NCBI RefSeq assembly: GCF_900142965.1
Contig: NZ_FRCQ01000008.1
Coordinates: 62,001 to 126,000, forward strand
Source: Rhizobacter sp. OV335
Lineage (GTDB): Bacteria; Pseudomonadota; Gammaproteobacteria; Burkholderiales; Burkholderiaceae_C
Length of the DNA stretch: 64,000 nt
Direction of reading: 5' to 3'
In this document: piece by piece, positions 1 through 8,059 of the stretch
Position numbering within the stretch: position 1 is the first letter of the stretch
Layout of the letters: each line of letters starts with the position of its first letter
Position numbers and translations under genes: made by a program
Notes under the pieces: generated by a model
Told to the model about the DNA's origin: nothing
The model's database searches: none
The model's input: the letters and a program-made list of their open reading frames with translations, nothing else

Positions 1-1945
1 GCTGATCGCGCAGTCGCTGCTGGTGTGGCTGACGCTCGGCTACGAGAGCAGCCGGGCGCAGGAGCAGGTCGACGCCACCGCCACCGCGGCGGCCGGCGAC
101 ATCAAGCAGGCGCTCGGCCGCGACCTGCAGAGCCTGCAGGCGCTGCTGTGGAACAACCCGTCGATCCCGCTCTGGCAACAGGATGCGGCCACGCTGCTGC
201 GCACGCACCGCGAGCTGCTGCGCATCGAGCGGCGCGACGCGCAGCTGGAGATCACCGAATCGGTCGACTCGCCGCTGCACGGCTCGGCCTTCACGCAGAT
301 CCGCCGTGACGACATCGATCTCGAGACCGAGCTCGCGTGCACCACCGCACGCCGCCAGGGCAGCCCGTCGTACTCGCGCAGCTACTTCGTGCCGCTGCCC
401 GGCGGGCTGGGCCTGGAGGTGATGGACGTCTGCATCCCGATCGCCGGCAGCGGGCAGAACCTCGGCTTCATGGCCGGCACCTTCGCGCTCGGCCGGCTGC
501 TGGACGAAACGGTGGGCAGCGAGGTGAAGCGGGTGCACGAGCTGTCGTTCATCGAGGGCGACGGCACGCGGCTCGCGCGCGTGGGCCTGCCGCGCGGCGC
601 GGGGGCCTTCATCGCCGAGCGGCTGGTCGACCTGCCGGGCCTGAGCTTGCAGCTGCGGGTGGACAGCAGCGCCGGCCGGCCGCAGCTGATCCCGAACCTC
701 AGCACCGCGCTGGTGCTCGGGCTGTCGCTCGCGCTCGGCGGCGTGGTGGCGCTGCTGGCGCGCGACGTGCGCAAGCGTGCCGGTGCCGAGTCGGCGCTCG
801 CCGAGGCGCTGAGCTTCCGCAAGGCGATGGAGGATTCGCTAGTCACCGGGCTGCGCGCGCGCGACCCGCACGGCCGCATCACCTACGTGAACCCGGCGTT
901 CTGCGAGATGGTGGGCTTCAGCGCGGCCGAACTGGTCGGGCAGACCACGCCACCCTATTGGCCGCCGGAGCTGACCTCGGAGTACACCAAGCGCCAGCAG
1001 GTGCGCCTGGCCGGCACGGTGCCGCCGCGCGAGGGCTACGAGACGGTGTTCATGCGGCGCACCGGCGAGCGTTTCGCGGTGATGATCTTCGAGGCGCCGC
1101 TGGTCGACGGCGCCGGCCGCCACACCGGCTGGATGAGCGCGGCGCTCGACGTCAGCGCGCAGCGCAAGATCGAGGAGGTCTCGCGCCAGCAGCAGGAGCG
1201 GCTGCAGGCGACGGCAAGGCTGGCCACCGTCGGCGAGATGGCCTCGCTGCTGAGCCACGAGCTGAACCAGCCGCTGGCGGCGATCGCGAGTTATGCCGCC
1301 GGTTCGCTGAACCTGATCAACGATGCCGACGGCGACTGCGCCGACACGCTGCCGCTGCTGCGCCAGGCCTCGCAGCGCATCGCCGAGCAGGCCGAGCGCG
1401 CCGGCCGCGTGATCAAGAGCGTGCACGACTTCGTGCGCCGGCGCGAACAGGCGCGCGAGCCGGTGCGCGCCGACCTGCTGATCGACGCGGTGCTGCCGCT
1501 GGTGCGGCTGCAGGCGCGCAAGAGCGGCACGCGCATCGAGCTCGACCTGCCGAAGCCGATGCCGCGCGTGGTCTGCGACCGCACGATGCTCGAGCAGGTG
1601 CTGCTAAACCTGACGCGCAACGCGATCCAGGCGATGGAGTCCCACACGCCCGCCGCCGAGCGCGAGCTGACCATCCGCGTGCGCCCGGTCGACGCCCGCT
1701 GGGTCGCGTTCGGCATCGTCGACCGCGGCACCGGCGTGGCCGACGAGGTTGCACCGCGGCTGTTCACGCCCTTCTTCACGACCCGGCCCGAGGGCATGGG
1801 GCTCGGGCTGAGCCTGTGCCGCACGGTGATCGAGCAGCACGGCGGCCTGCTGGTGTTCGAGAACCGCCTCGATGCGGCGCAACGCGTGATCGGCGCAGAA
1901 TTCAGGTTCACGCTGCCCGCCGACAGCAAGAACGCGAGCCCATGA
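1..1945 (+). CDS. Sensor histidine kinase, DctS/DctB-like (5' truncated)
   Basis: Membrane sensor kinase, 5' end outside the window. The frame is open from base 2, where the sequence is already in a hydrophobic helix (LIAQSLLVWLTLGY), so the GTG at 23 is unlikely to be the true start. Counting from that GTG: periplasmic sensor region about 10-222, second membrane helix about 224-246, PAS domain about 265-385, HisKA with phospho-acceptor H412 in SHELNQPL, then an HATPase with N-box LLNLTRNAIQAM and ATP-lid motif MGLGLSLC. Its stop overlaps the start of the response regulator (ATGA), so the pair is co-translated. A PAS sensor with a FixJ/LuxR-type partner is the architecture of DctS/DctR, which controls C4-dicarboxylate TRAP uptake in Rhodobacter. 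The ligand here is inferred only. Confidence 0.9.
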   Translation, partial: LIAQSLLVWLTLGYESSRAQEQVDATATAAAGDIKQALGRDLQSLQALLWNNPSIPLWQQDAATLLRTHRELLRIERRDAQLEITESVDSPLHGSAFTQIRRDDIDLETELACTTARRQGSPSYSRSYFVPLPGGLGLEVMDVCIPIAGSGQNLGFMAGTFALGRLLDETVGSEVKRVHELSFIEGDGTRLARVGLPRGAGAFIAERLVDLPGLSLQLRVDSSAGRPQLIPNLSTALVLGLSLALGGVVALLARDVRKRAGAESALAEALSFRKAMEDSLVTGLRARDPHGRITYVNPAFCEMVGFSAAELVGQTTPPYWPPELTSEYTKRQQVRLAGTVPPREGYETVFMRRTGERFAVMIFEAPLVDGAGRHTGWMSAALDVSAQRKIEEVSRQQQERLQATARLATVGEMASLLSHELNQPLAAIASYAAGSLNLINDADGDCADTLPLLRQASQRIAEQAERAGRVIKSVHDFVRRREQAREPVRADLLIDAVLPLVRLQARKSGTRIELDLPKPMPRVVCDRTMLEQVLLNLTRNAIQAMESHTPAAERELTIRVRPVDARWVAFGIVDRGTGVADEVAPRLFTPFFTTRPEGMGLGLSLCRTVIEQHGGLLVFENRLDAAQRVIGAEFRFTLPADSKNASP

Positions 1946-2649
1946 CCAGCAGTACCCCCCACAGCCACCCCAGCCCCTCCCACGGCGGCAGCGCGACCAC
2001 GCCGGCCCACCTCGGCCTGCCGATGGTCTACCTGGTCGACGACGAAGACATCGTGCGCGAGGCGCTGGCCTGGCTGCTGCGCTCGCGCCGGCTGCTGTCC
2101 GAAGGCTTCGCGAGCGCCGAGGCCTTCGAGACCATGCTTGCGCCGCGCCTGGCCGCAGCCACCTCCGCCGGCTGGCCGACGTCGCCGAGCTGCCTGGTGC
2201 TGGACGTGCGCATGCCCGGCACCAGCGGGCTGGCGCTGTTCGAGCGGCTGGCCGAGCGCGGCCTGCTGCAGGCGCTGCCGGTGATCTTTCTCACCGGCCA
2301 TGGCGACGTGCCGACCGCGGTGGCCGCCGTCAAGCGCGGCGCGTTCGATTTCGTCGAGAAGCCGTTCTCGGACAACGCGCTGGTCGACCGCGTGGAGCAG
2401 GCACTCGCGCAGAGCACGCAGGCGATCCTGCGCCGGCGCGACCGCGTCACGCTCGAGCAGCACCTGGCCGAGCTGACCGAGCGCGAGCGCGAGGTGATGG
2501 AGCGCGTGATCGACGGCCGGCCCAACAAGCTGATCGCCGACGAGCTGAACATCAGCGTGCGCACGGTCGAGGTGCACCGGGCGCGGGTGTTCGAGAAGAT
2601 GGACGTGAAGTCCGCGGTCGAGCTGGCCAACCGGATGCGCGAAACATAA
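1942..2649 (+). CDS. Response regulator, FixJ/DctR-like (receiver plus LuxR HTH)
   Basis: Two-component response regulator of 235 aa. A disordered Ser/His/Pro-rich N-terminus of about 27 residues precedes the receiver domain, which shows the acidic pair in YLVDDED, phospho-acceptor D88 in LDVRMPG, the switch Thr in FLTGHGD and the conserved Lys in VEKPF. The C-terminal LuxR-type HTH (LTEREREVMERV then NISVRTVEVHRARV) follows directly, as in FixJ, TodT and DctR. The ATG at 1942 overlaps the kinase stop codon. Expected to activate transcription when phosphorylated by the upstream kinase. A C4-dicarboxylate transporter is the likeliest target by family analogy. The only TRAP system in view is about 60 kb away, so the real target may lie left of the window. 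Confidence 0.92.
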   Translation: MTSSTPHSHPSPSHGGSATTPAHLGLPMVYLVDDEDIVREALAWLLRSRRLLSEGFASAEAFETMLAPRLAAATSAGWPTSPSCLVLDVRMPGTSGLALFERLAERGLLQALPVIFLTGHGDVPTAVAAVKRGAFDFVEKPFSDNALVDRVEQALAQSTQAILRRRDRVTLEQHLAELTEREREVMERVIDGRPNKLIADELNISVRTVEVHRARVFEKMDVKSAVELANRMRET

Positions 2650-2671
2650 TGCCGGCAGGAGGGAGACGACG

Positions 2672-3523
2672 ATGAGCATCCAGGGGTTGATCCGCGCGGT
2701 CGTGGCGGTGGTGGTCGTGCTGGTGGTGGTGGCGGGCTTCAGCAGCTGCGGCACGGTGGAGTCGGGCAACGTCGGCATCCGCACGACGCTCGGCAAGGTC
2801 AGCCCCGAAGAGGTCGAGCCGGGCATCTACCTGGGCCTGCCCGGCATCAGCCGGGTGCAGGAGTTCTCGGCCAAGGAGATCGGCCTCGACCTGAACGACC
2901 TGACGCCGAAGGCGCGCGACAACCTGTCGCTGCGCGACCTGGACGTGACGGTGTACTACCGCGTCATGCCCGGCTCGATCGCCGACCTGTACGTGAAGTA
3001 CGCCGGCCAGCACACCCGCGACGAAGGCAGCCGCGTCTACCTGCCGGCCTATGCGCTGCTGCAGCGCCTGGCGCGCAACGCGATCTACCAGCAGGCCTCG
3101 CACATCGACAGCCTGGTGATGCACACGCAGCGCGAGGAGCTGGCGCTGGCGGTGCGCAAATCGCTGCAGGGCGAGCTCGACGCGAACGACAAGGGCGTGT
3201 TCCTGGTCACGCGCGTCGTGATCCGCTCGCTGACCACCGACCCGGCGATCGAGAAAGCGATCCAGGATTCGGTCGCAGCGCAGAAGCAGCTCGAGACGAC
3301 CAAGCAGCGCATCGCGATCGCCGAGGCCGAGGCGCAGGTCGAGGTCAAGAAGGCCGAGGGCATCGCGCGCGCCAACCAGATCATCAACCAGAGCCTGACG
3401 CGCGAGTACCTGCAGCACGAGTCGAACCTGGCGCTGCAGAAGTTCGCCGAGAAGGGCGGCACGACCACCGTCGTGATCCCGGCGAACATGCAGACGGCGC
3501 CGCTCATCAGCATCGGCAAGTGA
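2672..3523 (+). CDS. SPFH/prohibitin-family membrane protein
   Basis: Protein of 283 aa with an N-terminal hydrophobic segment (residues 7-24) ending in FSSC, a possible lipoprotein cleavage site or simply a membrane anchor. An SPFH/band-7 domain follows (about 27-200), then an Ala/Glu/Lys-rich coiled-coil stretch (about 205-245) typical of prohibitins. Such proteins form membrane-bound oligomeric rings that act in membrane organisation or quality control. A strong Shine-Dalgarno (AGGAGG) sits about 10 bases before the ATG. It is the first gene of a rightward run and its stop overlaps the thiL frame. The specific role is unknown. Confidence 0.85.
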   Translation: MSIQGLIRAVVAVVVVLVVVAGFSSCGTVESGNVGIRTTLGKVSPEEVEPGIYLGLPGISRVQEFSAKEIGLDLNDLTPKARDNLSLRDLDVTVYYRVMPGSIADLYVKYAGQHTRDEGSRVYLPAYALLQRLARNAIYQQASHIDSLVMHTQREELALAVRKSLQGELDANDKGVFLVTRVVIRSLTTDPAIEKAIQDSVAAQKQLETTKQRIAIAEAEAQVEVKKAEGIARANQIINQSLTREYLQHESNLALQKFAEKGGTTTVVIPANMQTAPLISIGK

Positions 3524-4497
3524 GCGCGGCGATGTCGGTGATCGGCGAATTCGACCTCATCGCGCGCTGGTTCACGCGGCCGGCGCGGCGCGCGGCGCTC
3601 GGCGTCGGCGACGACTGCGCGCTGCTGAACCTGACGCCCGGCATGCAGCTCGCCACCTCCAGCGACATGCTGGTCGAGGGCCGGCACTTCCTGTCGACGG
3701 TCGCGCCGGAGCGGCTCGGCCACAAGGCGTTGGCGGTCAACCTGAGCGACCTGGCGGCCTGCGGCGCGCAGCCGCTCGCGTTCACGCTGGCGCTGGCGCT
3801 GCCGCGCATCGACGAGGCCTTTCTCGACGGCTTCTCGCGCGGCCTGCTGGCACTGGCCGATGCGCACGGCTGCGAGCTGGTCGGCGGCGACACGACGCAG
3901 GGCCCGCTGAACCTGTGCATCACGGTGTTCGGCGAGCTGCCGCCCGGGCAGGCGCTGCTGCGCTCGGGCGCGCGCGACGGCGACGAGATCTGGGTCAGCG
4001 GCACGCTGGGCGATGCGCGGCTCGCGCTCGAGGTGTTCCGCGGCAGCATCGCGTTGGCCGGCGACGGCTTCGAGCGGGTGCGCGCCGCGATGGAGCTGCC
4101 GACGCCGCGCGTCGCGCTCGGCATCGCGCTGCGCGGCATCGCGACCAGCGCGATCGATGTCTCCGATGGGCTGCTCGGCGACCTCGGCCATATCCTGAAG
4201 CGCTCGAACGCGGGCGCCACGCTGCAGGCCGATGCCCTGCCGCGCAGCGCGGTGCTGGCCGCGCAGCCGCTCGCGCTGCAGCGCAACTGCACGCTGGCCG
4301 GCGGCGACGACTACGAGCTGGTGTTCACCGCGCCGCCCGCGCAGGCCGCGGCCGTGCTGGCAGCGGCACAGGCCGCCGGCGTCGCGGTGACGCGCATCGG
4401 CCGCATCGAGCCGGCCTCGCACGGCCTGCGACTGGTGGACGGCGATGGCGCGGCGGTCGGCCAGCGCTTCGCGGCCTTCGACCACTTCAAATCATGA
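3520..4497 (+). CDS. thiL: Thiamine-monophosphate kinase
   Basis: ThiL phosphorylates thiamine monophosphate with ATP to give thiamine diphosphate, the last step of cofactor biosynthesis. Signature segments are GEFDLIARWF at the N-terminus, GVGDDCALL (metal and nucleotide site), SSDMLVEGRHF, NLSDLAACGAQP, GGDTTQGPL and SAIDVSDGLLGDLGH. The length of about 325 aa fits the family. The GTG at 3520 overlaps the upstream stop as GTGA. The ATG at 3532, giving MSVIGEFDLI, matches the usual family N-terminus better and may be the real start. The stop overlaps the pgpA start as ATGA, so both genes should be translated together. Confidence 0.95.
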   Translation: MSAAMSVIGEFDLIARWFTRPARRAALGVGDDCALLNLTPGMQLATSSDMLVEGRHFLSTVAPERLGHKALAVNLSDLAACGAQPLAFTLALALPRIDEAFLDGFSRGLLALADAHGCELVGGDTTQGPLNLCITVFGELPPGQALLRSGARDGDEIWVSGTLGDARLALEVFRGSIALAGDGFERVRAAMELPTPRVALGIALRGIATSAIDVSDGLLGDLGHILKRSNAGATLQADALPRSAVLAAQPLALQRNCTLAGGDDYELVFTAPPAQAAAVLAAAQAAGVAVTRIGRIEPASHGLRLVDGDGAAVGQRFAAFDHFKS

Positions 4498-5051
4498 CGA
4501 CGCCCACCGAGCCGCCCCTGCTTCAGCCGCTGCGCCCCGCCCCGCAGCGCGCCACGCTCGGCTTCATGTTCCGCCACCCGGCGCACGTCATCGCGCTCGG
4601 CTTCGGCAGCGGGCTGTCGCCGGTCGCGCCGGGCACGGTCGGCACGCTGTGGGCCTGGCTCGCGTTCGTCATCATGCAACCCCACCTGGGCGACCTGCAG
4701 TGGCTGCTGGTGCTGGCTGTCGGCACGCTGGTCGGCTGGTGGGCCTGCACGGTGACGGCGCGCAACCTGGGCATCGCCGACCCGGGCAGCATCGTCTGGG
4801 ACGAGGTGCTCGCGTTCTGGGCCGTGCTGTGGCTGGTGACACCGGCCGGGTTGCTCGCGCAGGCGGTGGCCTTCGGCCTGTTCCGCTTCTTCGACGCGGT
4901 GAAGCCCGGCCCGGTCGCCTGGGCCGACGGCCTCTTCAAGCTGCGCCGCGGCCAGCCGATCGGCTGGGCGCAGGGTTTCGGCATCCTGTTCGACGACTTC
5001 GTGGCGGCGCTGTGCGCGCTGCTGGTGATCGCGCTGTGGAGGTTCCTGTGA
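4494..5051 (+). CDS. pgpA: Phosphatidylglycerophosphatase A
   Basis: PgpA removes the phosphate from phosphatidylglycerophosphate to make phosphatidylglycerol at the inner membrane. The 185-aa protein has the family motifs GSGLSPVAPGTVGTLWA, DPGSIVWDE, RFFDAVKPGP and GFGILFDDFVAA, and about four hydrophobic helices. The start ATG overlaps the thiL stop and the stop overlaps the pncC GTG start. The thiL-pgpA-pncC order is common in proteobacteria and probably reflects shared housekeeping expression rather than one pathway. Confidence 0.95.
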   Translation: MTTPTEPPLLQPLRPAPQRATLGFMFRHPAHVIALGFGSGLSPVAPGTVGTLWAWLAFVIMQPHLGDLQWLLVLAVGTLVGWWACTVTARNLGIADPGSIVWDEVLAFWAVLWLVTPAGLLAQAVAFGLFRFFDAVKPGPVAWADGLFKLRRGQPIGWAQGFGILFDDFVAALCALLVIALWRFL

Positions 5052-5530
5052 ACGAGTTCGAACCGGCCGTGCTGGCGCTGGCCCGCGTGCTGCGGCAGCG
5101 CGGCGGCTCGATCGCGACGGCCGAGTCCTGCACCGGCGGGCTGATCGCCGCGGCCTGCACCTCGGTCGCCGGCTCGAGCGACTGGTTCGAACGCGGCTTC
5201 GTGACCTACAGCAACGAGGCCAAGACGCAGATGCTGGGCGTGCCTGCCGCCTTGATTGCGCAGCACGGCGCCGTCAGCGAAGAGGTGGCACGCGCGATGG
5301 CCGAGGGCGCGCTGCGGCACTCGCCGGCGCGCTTCGCGGTCGCGGTGACCGGCATCGCCGGCCCGGGCGGCGCGGTGCCGGGCAAGCCGGTCGGCACGGT
5401 GTGGCTGGCCTGGGCGCTGCGTGACGGGCCGACCCAGGCCGAGCGGCTGCTGTTCGCCGGCGACCGCACGGCGGTGCGCGGGCAGACGGTGTCGCAGGCG
5501 CTGATGCGGCTGCTGCAGGCGGCGTCGTGA
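5048..5530 (+). CDS. pncC: Nicotinamide-nucleotide amidase (CinA C-terminal domain)
   Basis: PncC deamidates nicotinamide mononucleotide to nicotinate mononucleotide in pyridine nucleotide salvage. This 160-aa protein is the stand-alone CinA C-terminal domain. It shows TAESCTGGLIAAACT near the N-terminus, then FVTYSNEAKTQMLGV, GAVSEEVARAMAEGA and AVTGIAGPGGAVPGKPVGTV. The competence-associated N-terminal half of CinA is absent, as is normal in proteobacteria. The GTG start overlaps the pgpA stop and the stop overlaps the ghrA start, continuing the chain of 4-base overlaps. Confidence 0.94.
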   Translation: MNEFEPAVLALARVLRQRGGSIATAESCTGGLIAAACTSVAGSSDWFERGFVTYSNEAKTQMLGVPAALIAQHGAVSEEVARAMAEGALRHSPARFAVAVTGIAGPGGAVPGKPVGTVWLAWALRDGPTQAERLLFAGDRTAVRGQTVSQALMRLLQAAS

Positions 5531-6426
5531 GCATCCTGCTGGCCGCCGATTTCGACGCGGCGGAGTGGGCTGCGTGGCTGCCGGCCTTGCAGCAGGCGCT
5601 GCCCGGCGAGACGCTGTGCCGCGGAGCCGATCGGCCCGATGGAGATGGTGTCGACATCGCGATCGTGGCCAACCCGCCGGTCGGTGCACTGCAGGGGCTG
5701 CCGCAGCTGAAGCTGGTGCAATCGCTGTGGGCCGGCGTCGACAAGCTGCTGCGCGACCCGACGTTGCCGACTGGCGTGCCGCTCGCCCGCATGGTCGATC
5801 CGGCGATGAATGCCGCAATGGCCGAAACCGCGCTGTGGGCGGCACTCGCGCTGCAGCGCGGCTTCTTCGACTACGCGCGGCAGCAGCGGGCCGGCGTGTG
5901 GCGCCAGCACGGCCAGCGGCGTGCTGGCGAGACCCAGGTCGCGGTGCTGGGACTCGGGCAGATGGGGCAGGCGGTGGCCGCGCGCCTGGCGCAGCAGGGC
6001 TTCGTCGTCAGCGGCTGGAGCAGCCGCAGCGGGCCGGTCGACGCGGTGCTGGGCGACGCCGACATCGTGATCAGCCTGCTGCCGTTGACGCCCACGACGA
6101 CCGGCTTCTTCGACCGCGAACGGTTCGCGCAGATGCGCCGCGGCGCGAGCTTCGTGAACCTGGCGCGCGGCGCGCAGGTGGTCGAGGCGGACCTGCTGTC
6201 GGCGCTCGATGATGGCCAGTTGGCGCATGCCGTGCTCGACGTGTTCGCGACCGAACCGCTTCCGGCGGAACATCCGTTCTGGCAGCACCCGAAGGTGACC
6301 GTGCTGCCGCATGTGGCGGCCCAGACCGATCCGCGCAGCGCGGCGCAGGTGGTGGCGGCGAACATCCGGGCCCTGCGCAGCGGGAAGCCGCTGCAACACC
6401 TGGTTGACCGAACCCGCGGCTACTAG
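5527..6426 (+). CDS. ghrA: Glyoxylate/hydroxypyruvate reductase A
   Basis: D-isomer-specific 2-hydroxyacid dehydrogenase of 299 aa, most like GhrA, which reduces glyoxylate to glycolate and hydroxypyruvate to glycerate with NADPH. The nucleotide-binding motif is AVLGLGQMGQAVA at about 138-150. Catalytic Arg and Glu lie in FVNLARGAQVVEADL and LDVFATEPLP, and the catalytic His in VLPHVAAQT. The short C-terminus fits the family. GTG start at 5527 overlaps the pncC stop. Its stop and the stop of the convergent holA share the tetranucleotide CTAG at 6423-6426. Confidence 0.9.
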   Translation: MSILLAADFDAAEWAAWLPALQQALPGETLCRGADRPDGDGVDIAIVANPPVGALQGLPQLKLVQSLWAGVDKLLRDPTLPTGVPLARMVDPAMNAAMAETALWAALALQRGFFDYARQQRAGVWRQHGQRRAGETQVAVLGLGQMGQAVAARLAQQGFVVSGWSSRSGPVDAVLGDADIVISLLPLTPTTTGFFDRERFAQMRRGASFVNLARGAQVVEADLLSALDDGQLAHAVLDVFATEPLPAEHPFWQHPKVTVLPHVAAQTDPRSAAQVVAANIRALRSGKPLQHLVDRTRGY

Positions 6427-7535
6427 GCGCGCAGAACCAGCGACACCTTCGTGGCCGGCCCGCCGCGCACCGTGCCCGGTGCCGGCGCCGCCTGCTGCGT
6501 GACCTGCTGGATCACCATCAGCACCAGCCGGCGCAGCCCCTGCCAGGGCTCGAACGGCCAGTCGGGGTGCTTGAGCCCCTTGACCAGGCCGTCGCAGACC
6601 TGCGCCGCCTCGACCAGCTGCGACAGCCCGTCGTCGCTCAGCAGCGGCGCCGCGCGTTCGAACAGCCGCTCCTTCGTCCCCCAGACGCGCGCATCGCGCA
6701 GCGCAAGCGCGAGCGGCTTGCCGGCATTCATCGCATCTTTCACGCGGCGCAGCGCGAGGATGTCGTTGGCCAGCGTCCAGTGCACCAGCACCGCCGCCTC
6801 GCCCTCGGCCTCCAGCCCGTCGAGCATGCGCAGCGCCCGCCCGACCTGGCCCGCCAGCACCGCCTCGCCGAGCTTGAACACGTCGTAGCGCGCGACGTTC
6901 AGCACCGCCGACTCGATCTGCTCGAAGCCCAGCTCGCCCTGCGGGTACAGCAGCCCGAGCTTCTGCACCTCCTGGTGCGCAGCCAGCAGGTTGCCCTCGA
7001 CGCGGTCGGCGAAGAACGCCAGCGTGTGCTGCCCGGCCTCGCCGTCCTGCACGCGCTGGCCCTGGGCCGCGAGCCGCTGCGCGATCCAGGCCGGCAGCGC
7101 GCGGCGCTCGATCGGATCGACCCGCAGCGTGACGCCGGCCGCGTCGAGCGCGACGAACCAGGCGCTGGTCTGCTGCGTGCGGTCGAGCTTGGGGCATTGC
7201 ACCAGCGTGACCACGTCATCCGACAGCGTTTCGCAGTAGCGCTGCAGCGCCTGCGAGCCGTCCTTGCCGGGCTTGCCGGACGGGATGCGGATGTCGATCA
7301 GCTGCTTGTCGGCGAACAGGCTCAGCGCCTGCGAAGCCCCGAGCAGGCTGCTCCAGTCGAAGTGCGCGCCGGCGACGGTGTGCACCTGGCGCTCGGAGTG
7401 GCCGGCCGCCCGCGCGGCGGCGCGGATCAGGTCGGCGGCCTCCTGCGCGAGCAGGGGCTCATCGCCATGGATCGTGTAGATCCGCTTCAGGCCCTGGCGC
7501 AGGTGGGTGGAGAGTTGCTCAGCTCGCAGCTGCAT
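6423..7535 (-). CDS. holA: DNA polymerase III subunit delta
   Basis: HolA is the clamp-loader subunit that opens the beta clamp during replication. The 370-aa length fits, and diagnostic segments are IYTIHGDEPLLAQEAAD, FADKQLIDIRIPSGKPGKDG, EGNLLAAHQEVQKLGLL and a C-terminal helical collar. It lies downstream of leuS and lptE on the same strand, with 27 bases between lptE and holA. That order is conserved widely in proteobacteria. The 3' end overlaps ghrA by four bases in convergent orientation. Confidence 0.95.
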   Translation of the reverse strand: MQLRAEQLSTHLRQGLKRIYTIHGDEPLLAQEAADLIRAAARAAGHSERQVHTVAGAHFDWSSLLGASQALSLFADKQLIDIRIPSGKPGKDGSQALQRYCETLSDDVVTLVQCPKLDRTQQTSAWFVALDAAGVTLRVDPIERRALPAWIAQRLAAQGQRVQDGEAGQHTLAFFADRVEGNLLAAHQEVQKLGLLYPQGELGFEQIESAVLNVARYDVFKLGEAVLAGQVGRALRMLDGLEAEGEAAVLVHWTLANDILALRRVKDAMNAGKPLALALRDARVWGTKERLFERAAPLLSDDGLSQLVEAAQVCDGLVKGLKHPDWPFEPWQGLRRLVLMVIQQVTQQAAPAPGTVRGGPATKVSLVLRA

Positions 7536-7562
7536 CGTCGGGACAGTGTTCAGTAGGACGGA

Positions 7563-8051
7563 TCAAAGCGACTGGACCGACGCCAGCCGGCGCAGCACCT
7601 GCGAGGCGATGTCGGTTTCCATCGCGCGGTAGAGCAGCGTCTCTTCGTGCTCCTTCGCGAGCGCGATGCTCTCGTTGTAGGTCATGTCGCGTGCCAGCAG
7701 GATCTCGCTGGCCGGGATCAGCTCCTTGCCCATCGGCGTGCGCAGCCGGAAGCTGAAGCGCGAGCGCAGCTGCACTTCGAGCACCTGGCCGGCGGTGCCG
7801 GACGACACGACGCCCTTCTCGCGCACGTCGTCCAGCGACTCGAGCACCACCTCGGCCTGCGACGCGGCCTCGACGACGCGCGTCGCATTGACCGACTGCA
7901 GCGCGCGGCGCAGGTCGCCGGCCAGCGGCGACTGCGGCCTGAAGCCGACCAGCTGGATGGCCTTGAAGTGCAGCTCCGGCGCGCGGCGCAGCTCGAAGCC
8001 GCAGCCGGCCAGCGCAGCGGCGAAGGACAGCACGAACGTGCGGCGCTGCAT
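7563..8051 (-). CDS. lptE: LPS-assembly lipoprotein LptE
   Basis: LptE plugs the LptD barrel in the outer membrane and helps deliver lipopolysaccharide to the surface. The 162-aa protein has a short lipoprotein signal peptide (MQRRTFVLSFAAALAGCGF, acylated Cys 17) and the typical start of the mature domain, GFELRRAPELHFKAIQLVG. The ATG at 8051 was chosen because it lies 8 bases after the leuS stop and gives a proper signal peptide. The open frame continues further upstream, but only inside leuS. Sits between leuS and holA as in most proteobacteria. Confidence 0.94.
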   Translation of the reverse strand: MQRRTFVLSFAAALAGCGFELRRAPELHFKAIQLVGFRPQSPLAGDLRRALQSVNATRVVEAASQAEVVLESLDDVREKGVVSSGTAGQVLEVQLRSRFSFRLRTPMGKELIPASEILLARDMTYNESIALAKEHEETLLYRAMETDIASQVLRRLASVQSL

Positions 8052-8059
8052 CGCCACGC

